A stretch of DNA of 64,000 bases from contig JAUHXC010000015.1 of the NCBI GenBank assembly GCA_030427205.1, forward strand, positions 124,001 through 188,000, given 5' to 3'. Made by a program: the position numbers and the translations under genes. Positions 29,458-47,869 of this stretch are shown one piece after another; the first letter of the stretch is position 1, and every line of letters starts with the position of its first letter. Source of the stretch: a bacterium. GTDB lineage: Bacteria; Myxococcota_A; Bradymonadia; UBA7976; UBA1532. A model generated the notes under the pieces. The model had not been told where the DNA came from. It worked only from the letters and a program-made list of their open reading frames with translations, and ran no database searches.

Positions 29458-31653
29458 TCATCCCGGCGGCGTCACGTCGGCGGCGTCACCGAGCGGCGTC
29501 AGCCGCGCCCGCGCGCAGTAGCGCCCCGCCAGCCAGCCGTCGATGCCGCTGGCGTACCACTTCGAGAAGCGCCGATCCGACGGCCCGCCGGCCAGCGCGC
29601 TCTGCACCCCCGCCTGACCCATATCGGCCATGAAGCGCATCGACGGCGCGAAGCTCGTCAGCCGATCGCCCGCGCGATAGATCTGTCCCTGATGCGGCGT
29701 CGCCCGCCCGCCGCGCAGGCTGTACGGCCCGCGATCGAAGCCCAGGAAGCGCGGCAGCTTGCCGCCGAAGAAGATCTGGGTGAAGTCGAAGCGGTTGGCC
29801 TCACCCCACGTGCCCGACACCTGCTCGGGGCAGCGCGCGAGCGCCGCGCGCCACACCGCCGACCGATCGCGATCGCCGAACCAGGGCGAGGTCTCGGCGA
29901 GCAGCACCCGGTCGAAGTTCTGGTAGAAGTCGATGAAGACGCCGGTCGTATCGAGCAGGTGCTGCACCACCGGCCGGCCCACCGCCCCGCCGAAGACCTC
30001 CTCGATCAGCGCCCGGTAGAAGGCCTCGAAGGCCACCGCGCCCGCCGACGCCGGGTCGTAGCACAGGTCCCACTCGGCCAGCGCGCGCCCGAAGGCGGTC
30101 TCGGGCAAGAGCGGGCGCAAGATCGCCATGAACTCATCGGCCTGCAGCGACCAGACGTCCATGTGCAGCGCGGCGAAGTCGTCGAAGCTCGCCTTGCCGG
30201 CGGCGGCCAGCTGCGCCGCGATGCGCCGGGCGCGGTAGTCGCCCATCGGCAGGTTGATCGGATCGAGCTCGCCCAGCGGGTTGAGGTCCTGATTGGCGGT
30301 GACGATGAAGCCCTCCGGCGGATCGACCACCCGCGGCAGCGCCTCGCGGGGCGCCGTGCCGCGCCAGTCGAACGCCGGATCCCAGCCCGGCATGGGCCAC
30401 GCCCCGTCCGCCTCGGGGTGGCGCAGCGGCATCAGCCCGCTCATCTGGTAGCCGATGCGCCCGTCGGCGTCGGCGAAGACCCAGTTCCAGGCGGTCTCGA
30501 TATCGCCCATCGCCGCCATGCCCTCGTCGACGGTGCGCGCGGTCCAGACCCGGGTCAGGGCCTCCAGCGAGCGCGCGCCCGAGCGGCTGGTGGTCCACGC
30601 GCTCGACAGATACATGCCCGCGACGTGCGGATCGCCGTCGAGCACCCCGTGCACGCTCTCGTAGAACTCGACGGTCACCGGCGCGCCTTTTCGCCGCTGG
30701 ATGACCTCGGTGCGCGTCTCGAACGGCACCCACCCGTCGCCCCGGCGGTACTGCCCGTCGCGGCAGTCCTCGATCCAATGATCGACGGCGTCCATGAAGG
30801 TATAGGTCGCGCCCCACGAAAGCGCCCGGTTGCGCCCGACCACCGGCCCCGGCAGGCCGGCCATGTTGAAGCCGCAGATCGTATCGTCGGGCAGCTCGAC
30901 GACCTGCTCGACCCAGACGTTGGGCAGCCGGTTGATCTCGAGGTGCGGATCGTTGGCCAACAGCGCGTGCCCCGTCGCCGAGCGCGCCGCCGAGACGACC
31001 CAGTTGTTCGAGGCCATCATGCGCGGGGCCGGCGAGAGCCACTTCAGCGCCTCGGGCACCACCCGCTCGGGCAGGGTCAGCGCCGCGAGCCATTCGCGGC
31101 GGCACCACGCCGGCCGATCGGGGAAGAGCGCCGCGATGCGCGCGTCGTCGATGCCCGCCTGCACCATCTCGATCAGCAGCCGCTCGAGCTCCGCCTGCGA
31201 CTGCGCCAGGGTCAGGTAGCCGGTCATGCGGCTGAGCAGGATGCTGTGCTCGATCGTCCACGGCTCGGGGCGGTGGCCCACCAGCGCGTATTCGAAGGGC
31301 CGCTTGCGGGTGAGCCGGCTGTTGACGCCGGCGCAGTACGCGTCGCAGATGGCGCGGGTCTCGGGCGTCAGCGCGGCGACCTCGTCGGCCATGCCGTGCC
31401 CGCTCCAGTTCATACGCCGGAAGAAGCGGTCGACCTCGACCATCTCGTCGCTGCCGTCGAGGCACTCCGCCGCCCGCCCCTGGCCCAGCAGGCGCATGAG
31501 CACCATCTGCATCGGCCGGTCGAGCGCGTGGCAGAAGCCGATGCCCCAGGCCGCGGTGGGCACGTCGGGGGCGATGATGTGCGGCACGCCGTCGGTATCG
31601 CGCACGACGCGCAGGTCGGCGGGGGCGGACTTCGGCAGCTCGACGGGGATCAT
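29458..31653 (-). CDS. Penicillin acylase family hydrolase
   Basis: 731 aa. Ntn-hydrolase of the penicillin/acyl-homoserine-lactone/cephalosporin acylase family. The alpha-chain region begins ADLRVVRDTDGVPHIIAPDV. The nucleophile is Ser215 in MMASNNWVVSAARSATGHAL, where autocleavage would occur (A|SNNW), followed by LLANDPHLEINRLPNVWVEQ and the oxyanion-type TANQDLNP segment. The length fits the family (700-850 aa). Unusually, no signal peptide precedes the alpha chain, whereas characterised members are periplasmic or secreted. The open frame could not supply one, so a cytoplasmic location is the simplest reading. Substrate unknown: amide side chains of antibiotics or acyl-homoserine lactones are the usual ones. 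Confidence 0.88.
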   Translation of the reverse strand: MIPVELPKSAPADLRVVRDTDGVPHIIAPDVPTAAWGIGFCHALDRPMQMVLMRLLGQGRAAECLDGSDEMVEVDRFFRRMNWSGHGMADEVAALTPETRAICDAYCAGVNSRLTRKRPFEYALVGHRPEPWTIEHSILLSRMTGYLTLAQSQAELERLLIEMVQAGIDDARIAALFPDRPAWCRREWLAALTLPERVVPEALKWLSPAPRMMASNNWVVSAARSATGHALLANDPHLEINRLPNVWVEQVVELPDDTICGFNMAGLPGPVVGRNRALSWGATYTFMDAVDHWIEDCRDGQYRRGDGWVPFETRTEVIQRRKGAPVTVEFYESVHGVLDGDPHVAGMYLSSAWTTSRSGARSLEALTRVWTARTVDEGMAAMGDIETAWNWVFADADGRIGYQMSGLMPLRHPEADGAWPMPGWDPAFDWRGTAPREALPRVVDPPEGFIVTANQDLNPLGELDPINLPMGDYRARRIAAQLAAAGKASFDDFAALHMDVWSLQADEFMAILRPLLPETAFGRALAEWDLCYDPASAGAVAFEAFYRALIEEVFGGAVGRPVVQHLLDTTGVFIDFYQNFDRVLLAETSPWFGDRDRSAVWRAALARCPEQVSGTWGEANRFDFTQIFFGGKLPRFLGFDRGPYSLRGGRATPHQGQIYRAGDRLTSFAPSMRFMADMGQAGVQSALAGGPSDRRFSKWYASGIDGWLAGRYCARARLTPLGDAADVTPPG

Positions 31654-31940
31654 CCGGGCCTCCGGGCAGGTCGTCGCGGGCAGGTCGGGCGCTGGGGCTG
31701 CGATTCTGCGCCTTGCCGCGGGCCTTTGGGAAGGGCCGTGCCGGCGCGGGCGGTCGCGACCGCCTCGACGCGTATCCCCTGCCCGGCCGCGGCGGTCCCG
31801 ACCGCGCCCACCGGCGATCCCCTGCCCGCGCGCGGTGGTCCCGACCGCCCTGGCGCCCGCGGTCTCCCGACGACGCGCGGTCGAGACCGGCCTCTCTATC
31901 GCACAAGCACATACATCGAGGCGGTTTGGAAGGGGGTCGA

Positions 31941-31958
31941 GTGAGGAGATCTCCTCAC
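31941..31958. repeat. Palindrome GTGAGGAGATCTCCTCAC
   Basis: A perfect 18-bp palindrome, the same core (GAGGAGATCTCCTC) as the two in array 1, with the outermost base pair changed on both sides (G/C for A/T). That is a compensatory change. Confidence 0.88.
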
Positions 31959-32122
31959 CTGGGGGTGGTCCGAACCGGATTCCGTGACAGCACCTGCGAC
32001 AAAAAGGCGGTTCGAAAGGGGGTGGAGTGAGGACTTCTCCTCATGCGGGGGCGGTCGAGCGCCCTCTTCTGGCGTACACTCACCTACATCGAGGCGGTTC
32101 GGACCGCCCGGTCAACCGGGGG

Positions 32123-32191
32123 GATCGACGCCCGCCGCGGTTCGAACCGCCCGGTCGCCCGGCGTGATCGACGCCCGCCGCGGTTCGAACC
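32123..32191. repeat. 26-bp direct repeat with GGTTCGAACC core
   Basis: 32123-32148 and 32166-32191 are identical over 26 bp (beginning GATCGACGCCCG), with a 43-bp period close to the 44-bp period in array 1. Confidence 0.88.
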
Positions 32192-32285
32192 ACATCCCGC
32201 CGGCACTGCACGGGCAGAGCCCGGGTGCGCACCCCGATCGCAGCGGACCGCTCGGACAGCGACAGGACGGCGACAGGACAGCGAG

Positions 32286-32303
32286 CATGCACCGCTGCAT
32301 GCA
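32286..32303. promoter_or_regulatory. Dyad GCATGCA-N4-TGCATGC
   Basis: Perfect 7-bp arms with a CCGC centre, about 185 bp upstream of the hydrolase start. Operator or small hairpin; only symmetry supports it. Confidence 0.3.
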
Positions 32304-32375
32304 GGCGGCTCGAGCCGGCCCTTCTAGCCCCATATTGCCCCGATCCATGTCCATCCGAGACCCCCGCAGCGCCGA

Positions 32376-32395
32376 CCTGTGCATTTCTGCACAGG
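32376..32395. promoter_or_regulatory. Dyad CCTGTGCA-N4-TGCACAGG upstream of lipoprotein hydrolase
   Basis: Perfect 8-bp arms with a TTTC centre, 91 bp upstream of ATG 32487. The position and symmetry fit a dimeric repressor or activator site near the promoter. Confidence 0.42.
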
Positions 32396-32486
32396 CCGTG
32401 AACAGAGTTGGCGGTGTCCGGCGCGGGGGGCCCGCGGCTAGCTTGGGCTCACCCGATGGACGGGACCCGAACCGAGGAGACACGCC

Positions 32487-33779
32487 ATGACCCCGCGCAT
32501 CCAGAACCTGCACCGCACCGCCGCCCTGCCCCTGCTGCTCGCCGCCTCGAGCGCGGCCTTCACCGCCGGCTGCGGCGACGTCGACGCGCCGCTCGATCCG
32601 ACACCGGCCGATCCGGCCACCGCCTATGTCGAGCGCGGCCCGCACGGCGTGGGCCACCGGGTCGTCGACGCCGACGGCCTCCTCGTCAAGGGCTGGTACC
32701 CGGCCACCGACGCCGACGCCGCCATCGAATACACCTTCGCGCTGAAGTTCCCCGGCTTCCCGGCCGATCCGGTCAGCGCCTTCGGCTCCGCGGTGGCAGA
32801 CGCCGCGCCCGCCGCCGGCCGCTTCCCGCTGGTGGTCTTCTCCCACGGCTTCGGCCTCAACCCGGAGTGGTACCACGGCCTCGCCGAGCACCTGGCGTCC
32901 CACGGCGTCGTGGTCCTGGCGCCCGAGCACACCGAAGGCGACTGGTCCGCCGACGTGGTGCGGGCCTCGATCGCCCGGCCGGCGGAGGTCTCGGCGACCA
33001 TCGACTTCGCGCTCGACGGCCCCTTCGCCGCCCAGATCGACGGCGCGCGCATTGCGGTGGCCGGGCACTCGTACGGCGGCTACACCGCGCTGGCGAGCGC
33101 CGGGGCCCGCTTCGACCTCGAGCGCCTCGAAGAGCGCTGCGCCGCGGCCGAGGATCCGTTCGTGCAGGGCTACTTCTGCGCGCCTTTCGTGCAGGACGGC
33201 GGCGCCGGGCTGGCCGCCGAGATGGGCCTGGACGAGGCGCCCGCGGGGTTGTGGCCGGCGCTGGGCGACGATCGGGTCGACGCCATCCTGGCCATCGCCG
33301 GCGACGCGCACCTCTTCGGCGAGCGCGGGCTGGCGCAGGTCGACGTGCCGGTGATGTTCATCGGCGGCACCGCCGATACCGGCGCGCCGTGGGATTGGGC
33401 GACGGGCCTCTCGTTCGAGCACGTCGCGAGCGCCGACCGCACCCTGGTGGCCTTCGAAGGCGCCGAGCACTTCGTCAGCGTGGCGTCGTGCGACGATCTG
33501 CCCTTCATGGGCGCCTTGCCCGACGAGATGCAGGCCTACATCTGCGATGACCCGGCGTGGGAGAAGGGCGCCGAGCTCGACCGGGTGAACCACTTCGCGG
33601 CGGCGTTCGTGAAGCACGCGCTGAACGGCAGCGCGCAGGCCGAGGCGGCGCTGGACGCGGGGCTCTACGGCGGTGTCGAGGGGCTGTCGGTGACCGTCGA
33701 GCGCCGGTGGACGGGGCCCGGCGCAGCGGACGGCGCCTATGGCCCCGTGGATGAGCCGGTCGGCCCGGTCGACCTGTGA
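32487..33779 (+). CDS. Alpha/beta-hydrolase lipoprotein
   Basis: 430 aa with GAGGAGA upstream of ATG 32487. The signal sequence (ALPLLLAASSAAF) ends in lipobox TAGC, so it is probably a surface or periplasmic lipoprotein. Core hydrolase motifs: oxyanion strand PLVVFSHGFGL, nucleophile elbow GHSYGG with Ser195, an Asp on the strand DVPVMFIGGTADTG, and a His in EGAEHFV. The fold resembles the platelet-activating-factor acetylhydrolase/dienelactone hydrolase group. Six mature Cys may form disulfides (for example RCAAAEDP, YFCAPF, SCDDLP, YICDDP). Esterase or lipase, substrate unknown. Convergent with the PKS operon, 51 bp apart. Confidence 0.87.
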   Translation: MTPRIQNLHRTAALPLLLAASSAAFTAGCGDVDAPLDPTPADPATAYVERGPHGVGHRVVDADGLLVKGWYPATDADAAIEYTFALKFPGFPADPVSAFGSAVADAAPAAGRFPLVVFSHGFGLNPEWYHGLAEHLASHGVVVLAPEHTEGDWSADVVRASIARPAEVSATIDFALDGPFAAQIDGARIAVAGHSYGGYTALASAGARFDLERLEERCAAAEDPFVQGYFCAPFVQDGGAGLAAEMGLDEAPAGLWPALGDDRVDAILAIAGDAHLFGERGLAQVDVPVMFIGGTADTGAPWDWATGLSFEHVASADRTLVAFEGAEHFVSVASCDDLPFMGALPDEMQAYICDDPAWEKGAELDRVNHFAAAFVKHALNGSAQAEAALDAGLYGGVEGLSVTVERRWTGPGAADGAYGPVDEPVGPVDL

Positions 33780-33830
33780 GCCCAGTCGACCTCCGGCTCG
33801 TGCCGACATCGCGGCGTCAGCGAGTACCGG

Positions 33831-36800
33831 TCACACGAAGGGTTGCACTGCGCGGGAGAGCGCGCGCGGGGACTCTTGGTGAATGAGATGCCCCGCAGGG
33901 ATGGTGAGCTGGGTGAACGCCTCTGAGGTGTAGCGCTGCCAGCCTGCGATCGCTGCCTTGTCGACCAGGCGGTCGTATTCCCCGATCAACGCCACGATGG
34001 GCAGCGGCAGTGGCTCCAACGGCGCCGCGGGCAGCTCCAGGAGCATGGCCAGGTCGGCACGCAGGGCCGGCAGGAGCCTCGGGAGGACGCCAGCGGTGGC
34101 GCGCGCGGGCAGGATCCCGAGTCGTTTGAGCGCGTCGAGGTCGCCGGCGCCGTCCAACGCGGCGCGCATCTCGTCGATGGCGGGCGTTGGCGGCGCGTGC
34201 GGTGGAGGTGCCGAGACGGCAATCAGGCACGTCGGTGGCCGGCCGGCTCGCACGAGCACGCGGGCGAGGGCGTGGGCAACGCGGGCGCCGAAGCTCACGC
34301 CGACCAGCGCGCAGGGCGACTCGGGTGGCGGCAGGTTCGCCGCCAGGTGTTCGACGAGCGGCGAGAGGGACGTCATCGGCGACCGCGCATCGCCATGCCC
34401 CGGCAGGCGCGCGACGCGCACGGACCATTGCCCATCGAGCGTGCGGGCCCAGCTGTCGAGAGCGCCGGGTCCGGCCCCGGCGTGCGGGACTGCGAGGACG
34501 CGACGCGGGCCGTCGGACGTGGTCGCCCGGGGCCATACGGCGTCGGCCGCCGAGGGCTGCCCGGCCACCGGGCGGTCGTCGGGCCGCGCCGGAGCGTCGC
34601 CGATGCCGGCGAGGTCCGCGGCGAGCGCCTCGAGGGTGGCGTCGCGCCAGGAGTCGGTCGGCCCCAGAACGGCAGCGCGCGCGGCGCCGATGCGCTCGGC
34701 GAGCTCGATGCCCATCAGGGAATCGAAGCCGAGATCAGCCAGCGGCACGTCCGGCGGCGGCGGCGGCTGCTCGAGCAGGCGGCCGATCGCCCGCTGGAGC
34801 CATGTCGTCCAGCCTGTCGCCGTCTCGGGCAGGTCGGCGTCGGCGGCGCCCGCGTCCATCGCCGCGCGCAGCATCGTCCGCGGCAGCCGTCGAGCGCCGA
34901 GCCCCTCGAAGACCACCTGCGCTCGCCCCCCTTCGTCCAGCAGCGTCACGTCGCCGACGAGTCGGTCCGGCTCGACGACGGTGAGCCGCGCGTACGCCCA
35001 GCGGGCAGGGCCTGGATTGCGCACCAGCTCGAGGCTGCGGCGCATACCGCTGCCGATGAACGTCGAGTCCGCGTCGGCGAAGCGCGTATCGCGGTCGGGT
35101 GCAGCCGGCTTGAGGAGCTGCCCGGCGGCCTCGGCCCAACCGATGGCCCGGTCGGCGTCGTCGGCGTCGTCGGCCGCGCCCAGGCGCGCGAGCGCCTCCC
35201 CCGGTCCGAACCAGAGGTGCTCGATGGTCCGATAGCTCGCCCCGAGGTGGTGGACGGCGGACGGCCAGAAGCGGTCGTAGAAGTCGGTGCCGGACATCTC
35301 GGCCCGGCAGCGGGCGCGCAGCTCATCGAGATCGACCGGCGGCGGGGGCGGGTGGTCTTCGCGGCGGATGAGCCCGCGCACGTGCACCCGCCGGCCAGAC
35401 GCCGCGCCTCCGGCCGATGCGAGGCTGGCGATTTCGAAGCGGCGCGCGCCCGGCTCGCCCGTCAGCCGCGTCTCGATCGTGAGCCCGGCGGAGCGTTCGA
35501 GCACGACGGGCGCGGTGAACCCGATGTCTTCGATGACCCGCAGGCCGGGGCCGTCCACGCGCCGGGCGGCGTCGAGGGCGACCGCGCAGGTCACCGCGCC
35601 GGAGACGACGCAGTGACCGAAGACGCGGTGGTCGCGCAAGACGGCGGCGCGATCGGCGGACCATGTCGCGTGGAACCGGTGCTCGCCCTCGGGCGCTGGC
35701 GCAGGCCGGCCCAGCAGGCCGGGCTCGGTGGCCGCGGTCTCGGTGGCCGTGGGCTCGGTGGCCGCCGCCGCGCCGATCCAATGGCGGATCCGCTCGAATG
35801 CCATCGTTGGCATCGAGGTCGGACGGCCCGCTGTGAGCCGATCGAGGCGGACGGGGGCGCCGCTCAGATACAGCGCACCCGCGGCACGCAGCGCCGCCGC
35901 CCGGTCGGGCGCGCGGCGGCGCAGCGTGGGGATCCAGGTCCCGTCCGGGTGGACCCGGCGGGCGAGAGCGGTCAGCGTCGCCCGCGGTCCGATCTCGAGG
36001 CCGACGGCGCCCGCGTCGCGCACCGCACGGATCGCGTCGTCGAAGCGCACGGTGTGGCGCAGGTGGGCCCGCCAACAGGCCGGCGAGGCCAGCTCCGCGC
36101 CCGCTGGGCGGCCCGTGGTGTCGCTGATGATGTGGATCCGCGGCGCGCGGGGCGAGGCGGCGGCGACGGCGGCCTCGAAGGCGTCGAGGGCCCCGTCCAT
36201 CGTCGCCGAGTGGAAGCCGCGCGTGACCCGCAGGCGGCGGTGTTCGATCCCGGCGGCCGCGAAGTGCTCGGCAGCGGTGGAGATCGCGTCGGGTGTGCCG
36301 GAGATCACGCAGGCGCCCGGCGCGTTGACGGCGGCGAGGTCGAGGTCGGCCCGATCGAGGCGAGCGAGGGCGTCGACGACGTGCAGCTCCGATGCGGACA
36401 CGGCCAGCATCGCGCCCGGCGGGGCCGCATGCATCAGCTCGGCCCGCCGGGCCACGAGGCCCACGGCCGCGTCGAGTTCGAATACCCCCGCGACGGTCGC
36501 GGCGACGAAGGCACCCAGGCTGTGACCGACGACGAGGTCGGGCTCGACCCCCCAATGGCGCCAGAGGGCGGCGAGCGCCCACTCGACGGCGAAGAGGGCG
36601 GGCTGGGTCCACAGGGTCTGGTCGAGCCGCCCGTCGTCGGCGCCGTACACCACGTCGACGAGGCGGCCGGCGCGCCGGGTGCCCAGCGCCGCGTCGCAGG
36701 CGTCGAACGCCGCGCGGAAGACCGGCTCGGCGTCGTAGAGCGCCCGGCCCATGCCGAAGCGCTGCGCCCCCTGCCCGGCGAAGAGGAACGCCAGCTTCGG

Positions 36801-38397
36801 GGCTCGCCGCGGGCGCTGGCCCACCCTCACCGCCGTATCGTCGTCGTCGCCGTCGCTGAATCGCTGGAGCGCGGCGGCCATGTGCGCGCGGTCGTCGCCG
36901 ACGAGGGCGAGGCCGCAGGGCAGCGCGGCCCGGCCGATGGCGGCCGTCCGGCAGGCGTCCGCCAGCGGCGGGGCGTCCGACCGCGCCAGATGGCGGGCCC
37001 AGCGGCCAGCGAGCGCGCGGCGCGCCGTGGGGGTCCGCGCCGAGAGCACGAGGAGCTGCTCGTCGGGGGCCGGTGCGGGCTCGGCGATCGGCGGCGGGCC
37101 CTCGATGACGACATGCGCGTTGGTGCCGCTCGCGCCGAAAGCGCTGACGCCGCCCAGCCGCGGGGCGGGCCAGGGCCGCGCCGCGCGCACGACCTCGACC
37201 GGCAGGCTGTCCCACTCGATGGCCGGGTTGGGTGTCGTCATGCCGATATGCGGCGGGATGCGTCCGCGGGCCAGGGAGAGGACCAGCTTGATCAGGCCGG
37301 CGACGCCTGCCGCGGACTCCAGGTGGCCGATGTTGGCCTTCAGCGCGCCGAGCAGCAGCGGGCGCGTCCGCCGGGCGCCGAGGGCCCGCGCGAGCGCGCG
37401 CACCTCGATCGGGTCGCCGAGCGCGGTGCCCGTGCCGTGGGTCTCGACGTAGTCCACCTCGCCCGGGGTCACGGCGCCGTCGGCGCAGGCGGCGGCGACG
37501 ACGCGGGCCTGAGCCTCGCCATTGGGCACCGTCAGGCCGGCGGAGGCGCCGTCGTGGTTGACCGCCGCGCCGCGGATCACCGCCAGAATCCGGCGTCCGG
37601 CGGCGAGGGCGTCGTCGAGCCGCTCGAGGACCACGACGCCGCAGCCCTCTCCGCGCGCGTAGCCGTCGGCGGCGGCGTCGAAGGTCTGGCAGCGCCCGGC
37701 GCGGCTGAGGGCCTGGGCCCGGCACAGCACGCGGTGCCCGGCCGGATGCAGGATCAGGTTGACGCCGCCGGCCAGCGCGAGGTCGACGGCGCCCCGCCGC
37801 AGCGCCTCCACGGCGTCGCAGACGGCGACCAGGGAGGACGAGCAGGCGGTGTCGACAGCCAAGGCCGGCCCGCGCAGATCGAGGGTGCGCGCGACCCGAC
37901 CCGCGGCGAAGCTGAGCGCGGTGCCGGTGCCGGCGAAGCGCGACGGCGGGTCGCCGTGCTCGGCGAGGACCTGGGTGTAGTCGACCTGGGTGATGCCGCA
38001 GTAGACCCCCGTCGAGCTGCCCCTGAGCGCGAAGGGGTCGATGGCGGCGTGCTCCAGCGCCTGCCAGCAGACCTCGAGGAAGAGGCGCTGCTGGGGGTCA
38101 AGGCTGCGGGCCTCGCGGGCGCTGATCCCGAAGAACGCGGCGTCGAAGCGGTCGACCGCGTCGAGCCAGCCACCGTGGGTCGAGTAGATGTCGCCGGGCT
38201 CATGGGCGAAGCGACCCGGAGGGATCGGCCCCGTGGCATCACGGCCCTCTTCGAGCAGGGCCCACAGGGCCTCGGGATCCGCCGCGCCGGGCAGTCGGCA
38301 GCCGAGCCCGACGACCGCGATCGGCGACCTTCGGGCGGCCTGGTCCGCCTTGAGCCGGCGGATCTCGAGCAGCGCCCGCCGCAGCGCGTCCTTGCGC

Positions 38398-38405
<8 letters not shown>
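33831..38405 (-). CDS. Terminal PKS module: KS-AT-DH-ACP-TE
   Basis: 1524 aa. The third of three consecutive in-frame ATGs (38405) has the best spacing to GGGAG. It overlaps the upstream PKS by 8 bp. N-terminal docking helix MAERKDALRRALLEIRRLKA. KS about 38.32-37.09 kb: DTACSSS (Cys codon 37842-37844), ETHGTGT, NIGH. AT about 36.79-35.77 kb: GHSLGA, with the substrate motif RGFHS, closest to the malonyl type. DH-like region about 35.70-34.85 kb keeps HxxxG but has Ser for the usual Pro (DHRVFGHCVVSG), and Glu where the second half has its Asp. No KR or ER. ACP about 34.80-34.62 kb (DLGFDSLMGIEL). The TE about 34.50-33.84 kb resembles type II thioesterases (GVSFG Ser, GEYDRL Asp, GHLIH His) and would release the product. 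Confidence 0.93.
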
Positions 38406-46689
<8,284 letters not shown>

Positions 46690-46699
46690 CGCCGCCTTC

Positions 46700-47854
46700 T
46701 CACTCGGGCCGCACCGCGAAGACCGGGAAGTAGCCCGTCTCGCCGGCGCCGTAGCGCCGCGCGAGGGCGGGCACGTCTTCGAAGGGGGTGATCTCGGCCT
46801 CGACCGCGGGCATCCAGCCGTTCGCTTCGCCGTAGGCCATCGCGTCGATGCACTCGCCGTAGCGGGCGTAGTGGGTGTGGATGTGCTGCCGCCGCTGGAT
46901 GCACTCCACCGCCCGCCGCAGCGGGATGCGCATGCCGTGCTTCCAACCGGCCGTGGTCACGATGCCGTTGCGTCCGAGCGCTTTCAGCGTCGCCCGCAGC
47001 ATCGGCGTCCCGATGTAGTCGACGAAGATGTGCACCCCGTCGCCCGCCGTGCGTCGCCGCACCTCGTCTACGAAATGCCGCTCGGCGGCCCGCCGGGCCT
47101 CGCGGGCGCGGTCGTCGGCGTCGTCGGACTGCGCCAGTCCGGGGAAGCGTCGTCGATCGAGCGCTGCGATCCCGCTGGATTCGATGAGCTCCAGGTGACG
47201 ATCGGTGCCCGAGACCATCACCGCTTCGCAGCCGTGCCGCCGGGCCAGATCCAGCTCGGCGAACGTCGTACCGCCCCCCCAGCCCCATACGTGTGGCCGG
47301 GGCAGCGCGGCGGCGTCGAGCTGCAGGCGCAGGGTGCCGTAGGCCAGCGCCCAGTTGGCCCAGGCGGTGACGTAGCGCACCGCGAACGCGGCCCACTGCG
47401 CGAGCGTGTGGCGGGTACCCGGCGGGATCGGCGCGAGGCAGCGAGCGGGGATCACGAAGCGCTCCGCCAGGGCCCCCATCGTGCCCCGCGCGTCGTAGGC
47501 CAGCGCTCGGGTCATGAAGCCGTGACGGTCGACCTCGCCCGCGCCGAAGATCATGTGTGGGTGGCCGACCTCGATCGCCTCGGCGCCGGGGCCGCAGCGC
47601 AGCGGGCGTACGACCCCCGCGTTGCCCAGGACCACCCGCGGCTCGTCACGCATCCGACAGATGTCCACCGGGTCGCGCAGCAGCGCGTGCTGGTAGTTGC
47701 CCTCCCAGCTGCCGTACAGGGTCTCGACGAGCACCTCGCCGGGGCCCGGCTCGGGCACATAGAAGGGCTCGCAGCGCAGCTCGGCGATCTGGCCTCTCTC
47801 GCTGTCGGCGCCCGTCCCCGGGTAGAGGAACCACGCGCGGCTCTCGGTGGGCAT
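46700..47854 (-). CDS. Free-standing MDR-family oxidoreductase; candidate trans enoyl reductase
   Basis: 384 aa from ATG 47854 with GAGGAGG upstream. The GroES-like N-terminal half (EPGPGEVLVETLYGSWEGNY; VVLGNAGVVRPL) lacks zinc ligands. The Rossmann half has HVWGWGGGTTFAELDLARRHGCEAVMVSGTDRH (read in two parts) and a later HIFVDYIGTPMLRATLKALG, as in NAD(P)-dependent MDR enzymes. It sits between two PKS genes (5' gap 15 bp, 3' gap 10 bp), so it acts on the pathway. None of the six modules has a cis ER, and discrete MDR enzymes are known to serve as trans ERs (LovC type). That makes enoyl reduction the first hypothesis; tailoring of the released product or of an extender unit remains possible. 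Confidence 0.72.
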   Translation of the reverse strand: MPTESRAWFLYPGTGADSERGQIAELRCEPFYVPEPGPGEVLVETLYGSWEGNYQHALLRDPVDICRMRDEPRVVLGNAGVVRPLRCGPGAEAIEVGHPHMIFGAGEVDRHGFMTRALAYDARGTMGALAERFVIPARCLAPIPPGTRHTLAQWAAFAVRYVTAWANWALAYGTLRLQLDAAALPRPHVWGWGGGTTFAELDLARRHGCEAVMVSGTDRHLELIESSGIAALDRRRFPGLAQSDDADDRAREARRAAERHFVDEVRRRTAGDGVHIFVDYIGTPMLRATLKALGRNGIVTTAGWKHGMRIPLRRAVECIQRRQHIHTHYARYGECIDAMAYGEANGWMPAVEAEITPFEDVPALARRYGAGETGYFPVFAVRPE

Positions 47855-47869
47855 ACCGTCCTCCTCGGG

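Larger units (their letters stand above)
31654..32486. repeat. Non-coding palindromic repeat array 2 and hydrolase leader
   Basis: 833 bp between divergent genes without a credible gene. 31740-32200 is filled with the same elements as 6062-6600 but in inverted orientation: GTGAGGAGATCTCCTCAC (31941-31958), a variant GTGAGGACTTCTCCTCAT (32027-32044), GGTTCGAACC cores at 32139-32148 and 32182-32191, and CATCGAGGCGGTTYGG-type segments (31914, 32087). 32200-32486 carries two further dyads (separate entries). Confidence 0.72.
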
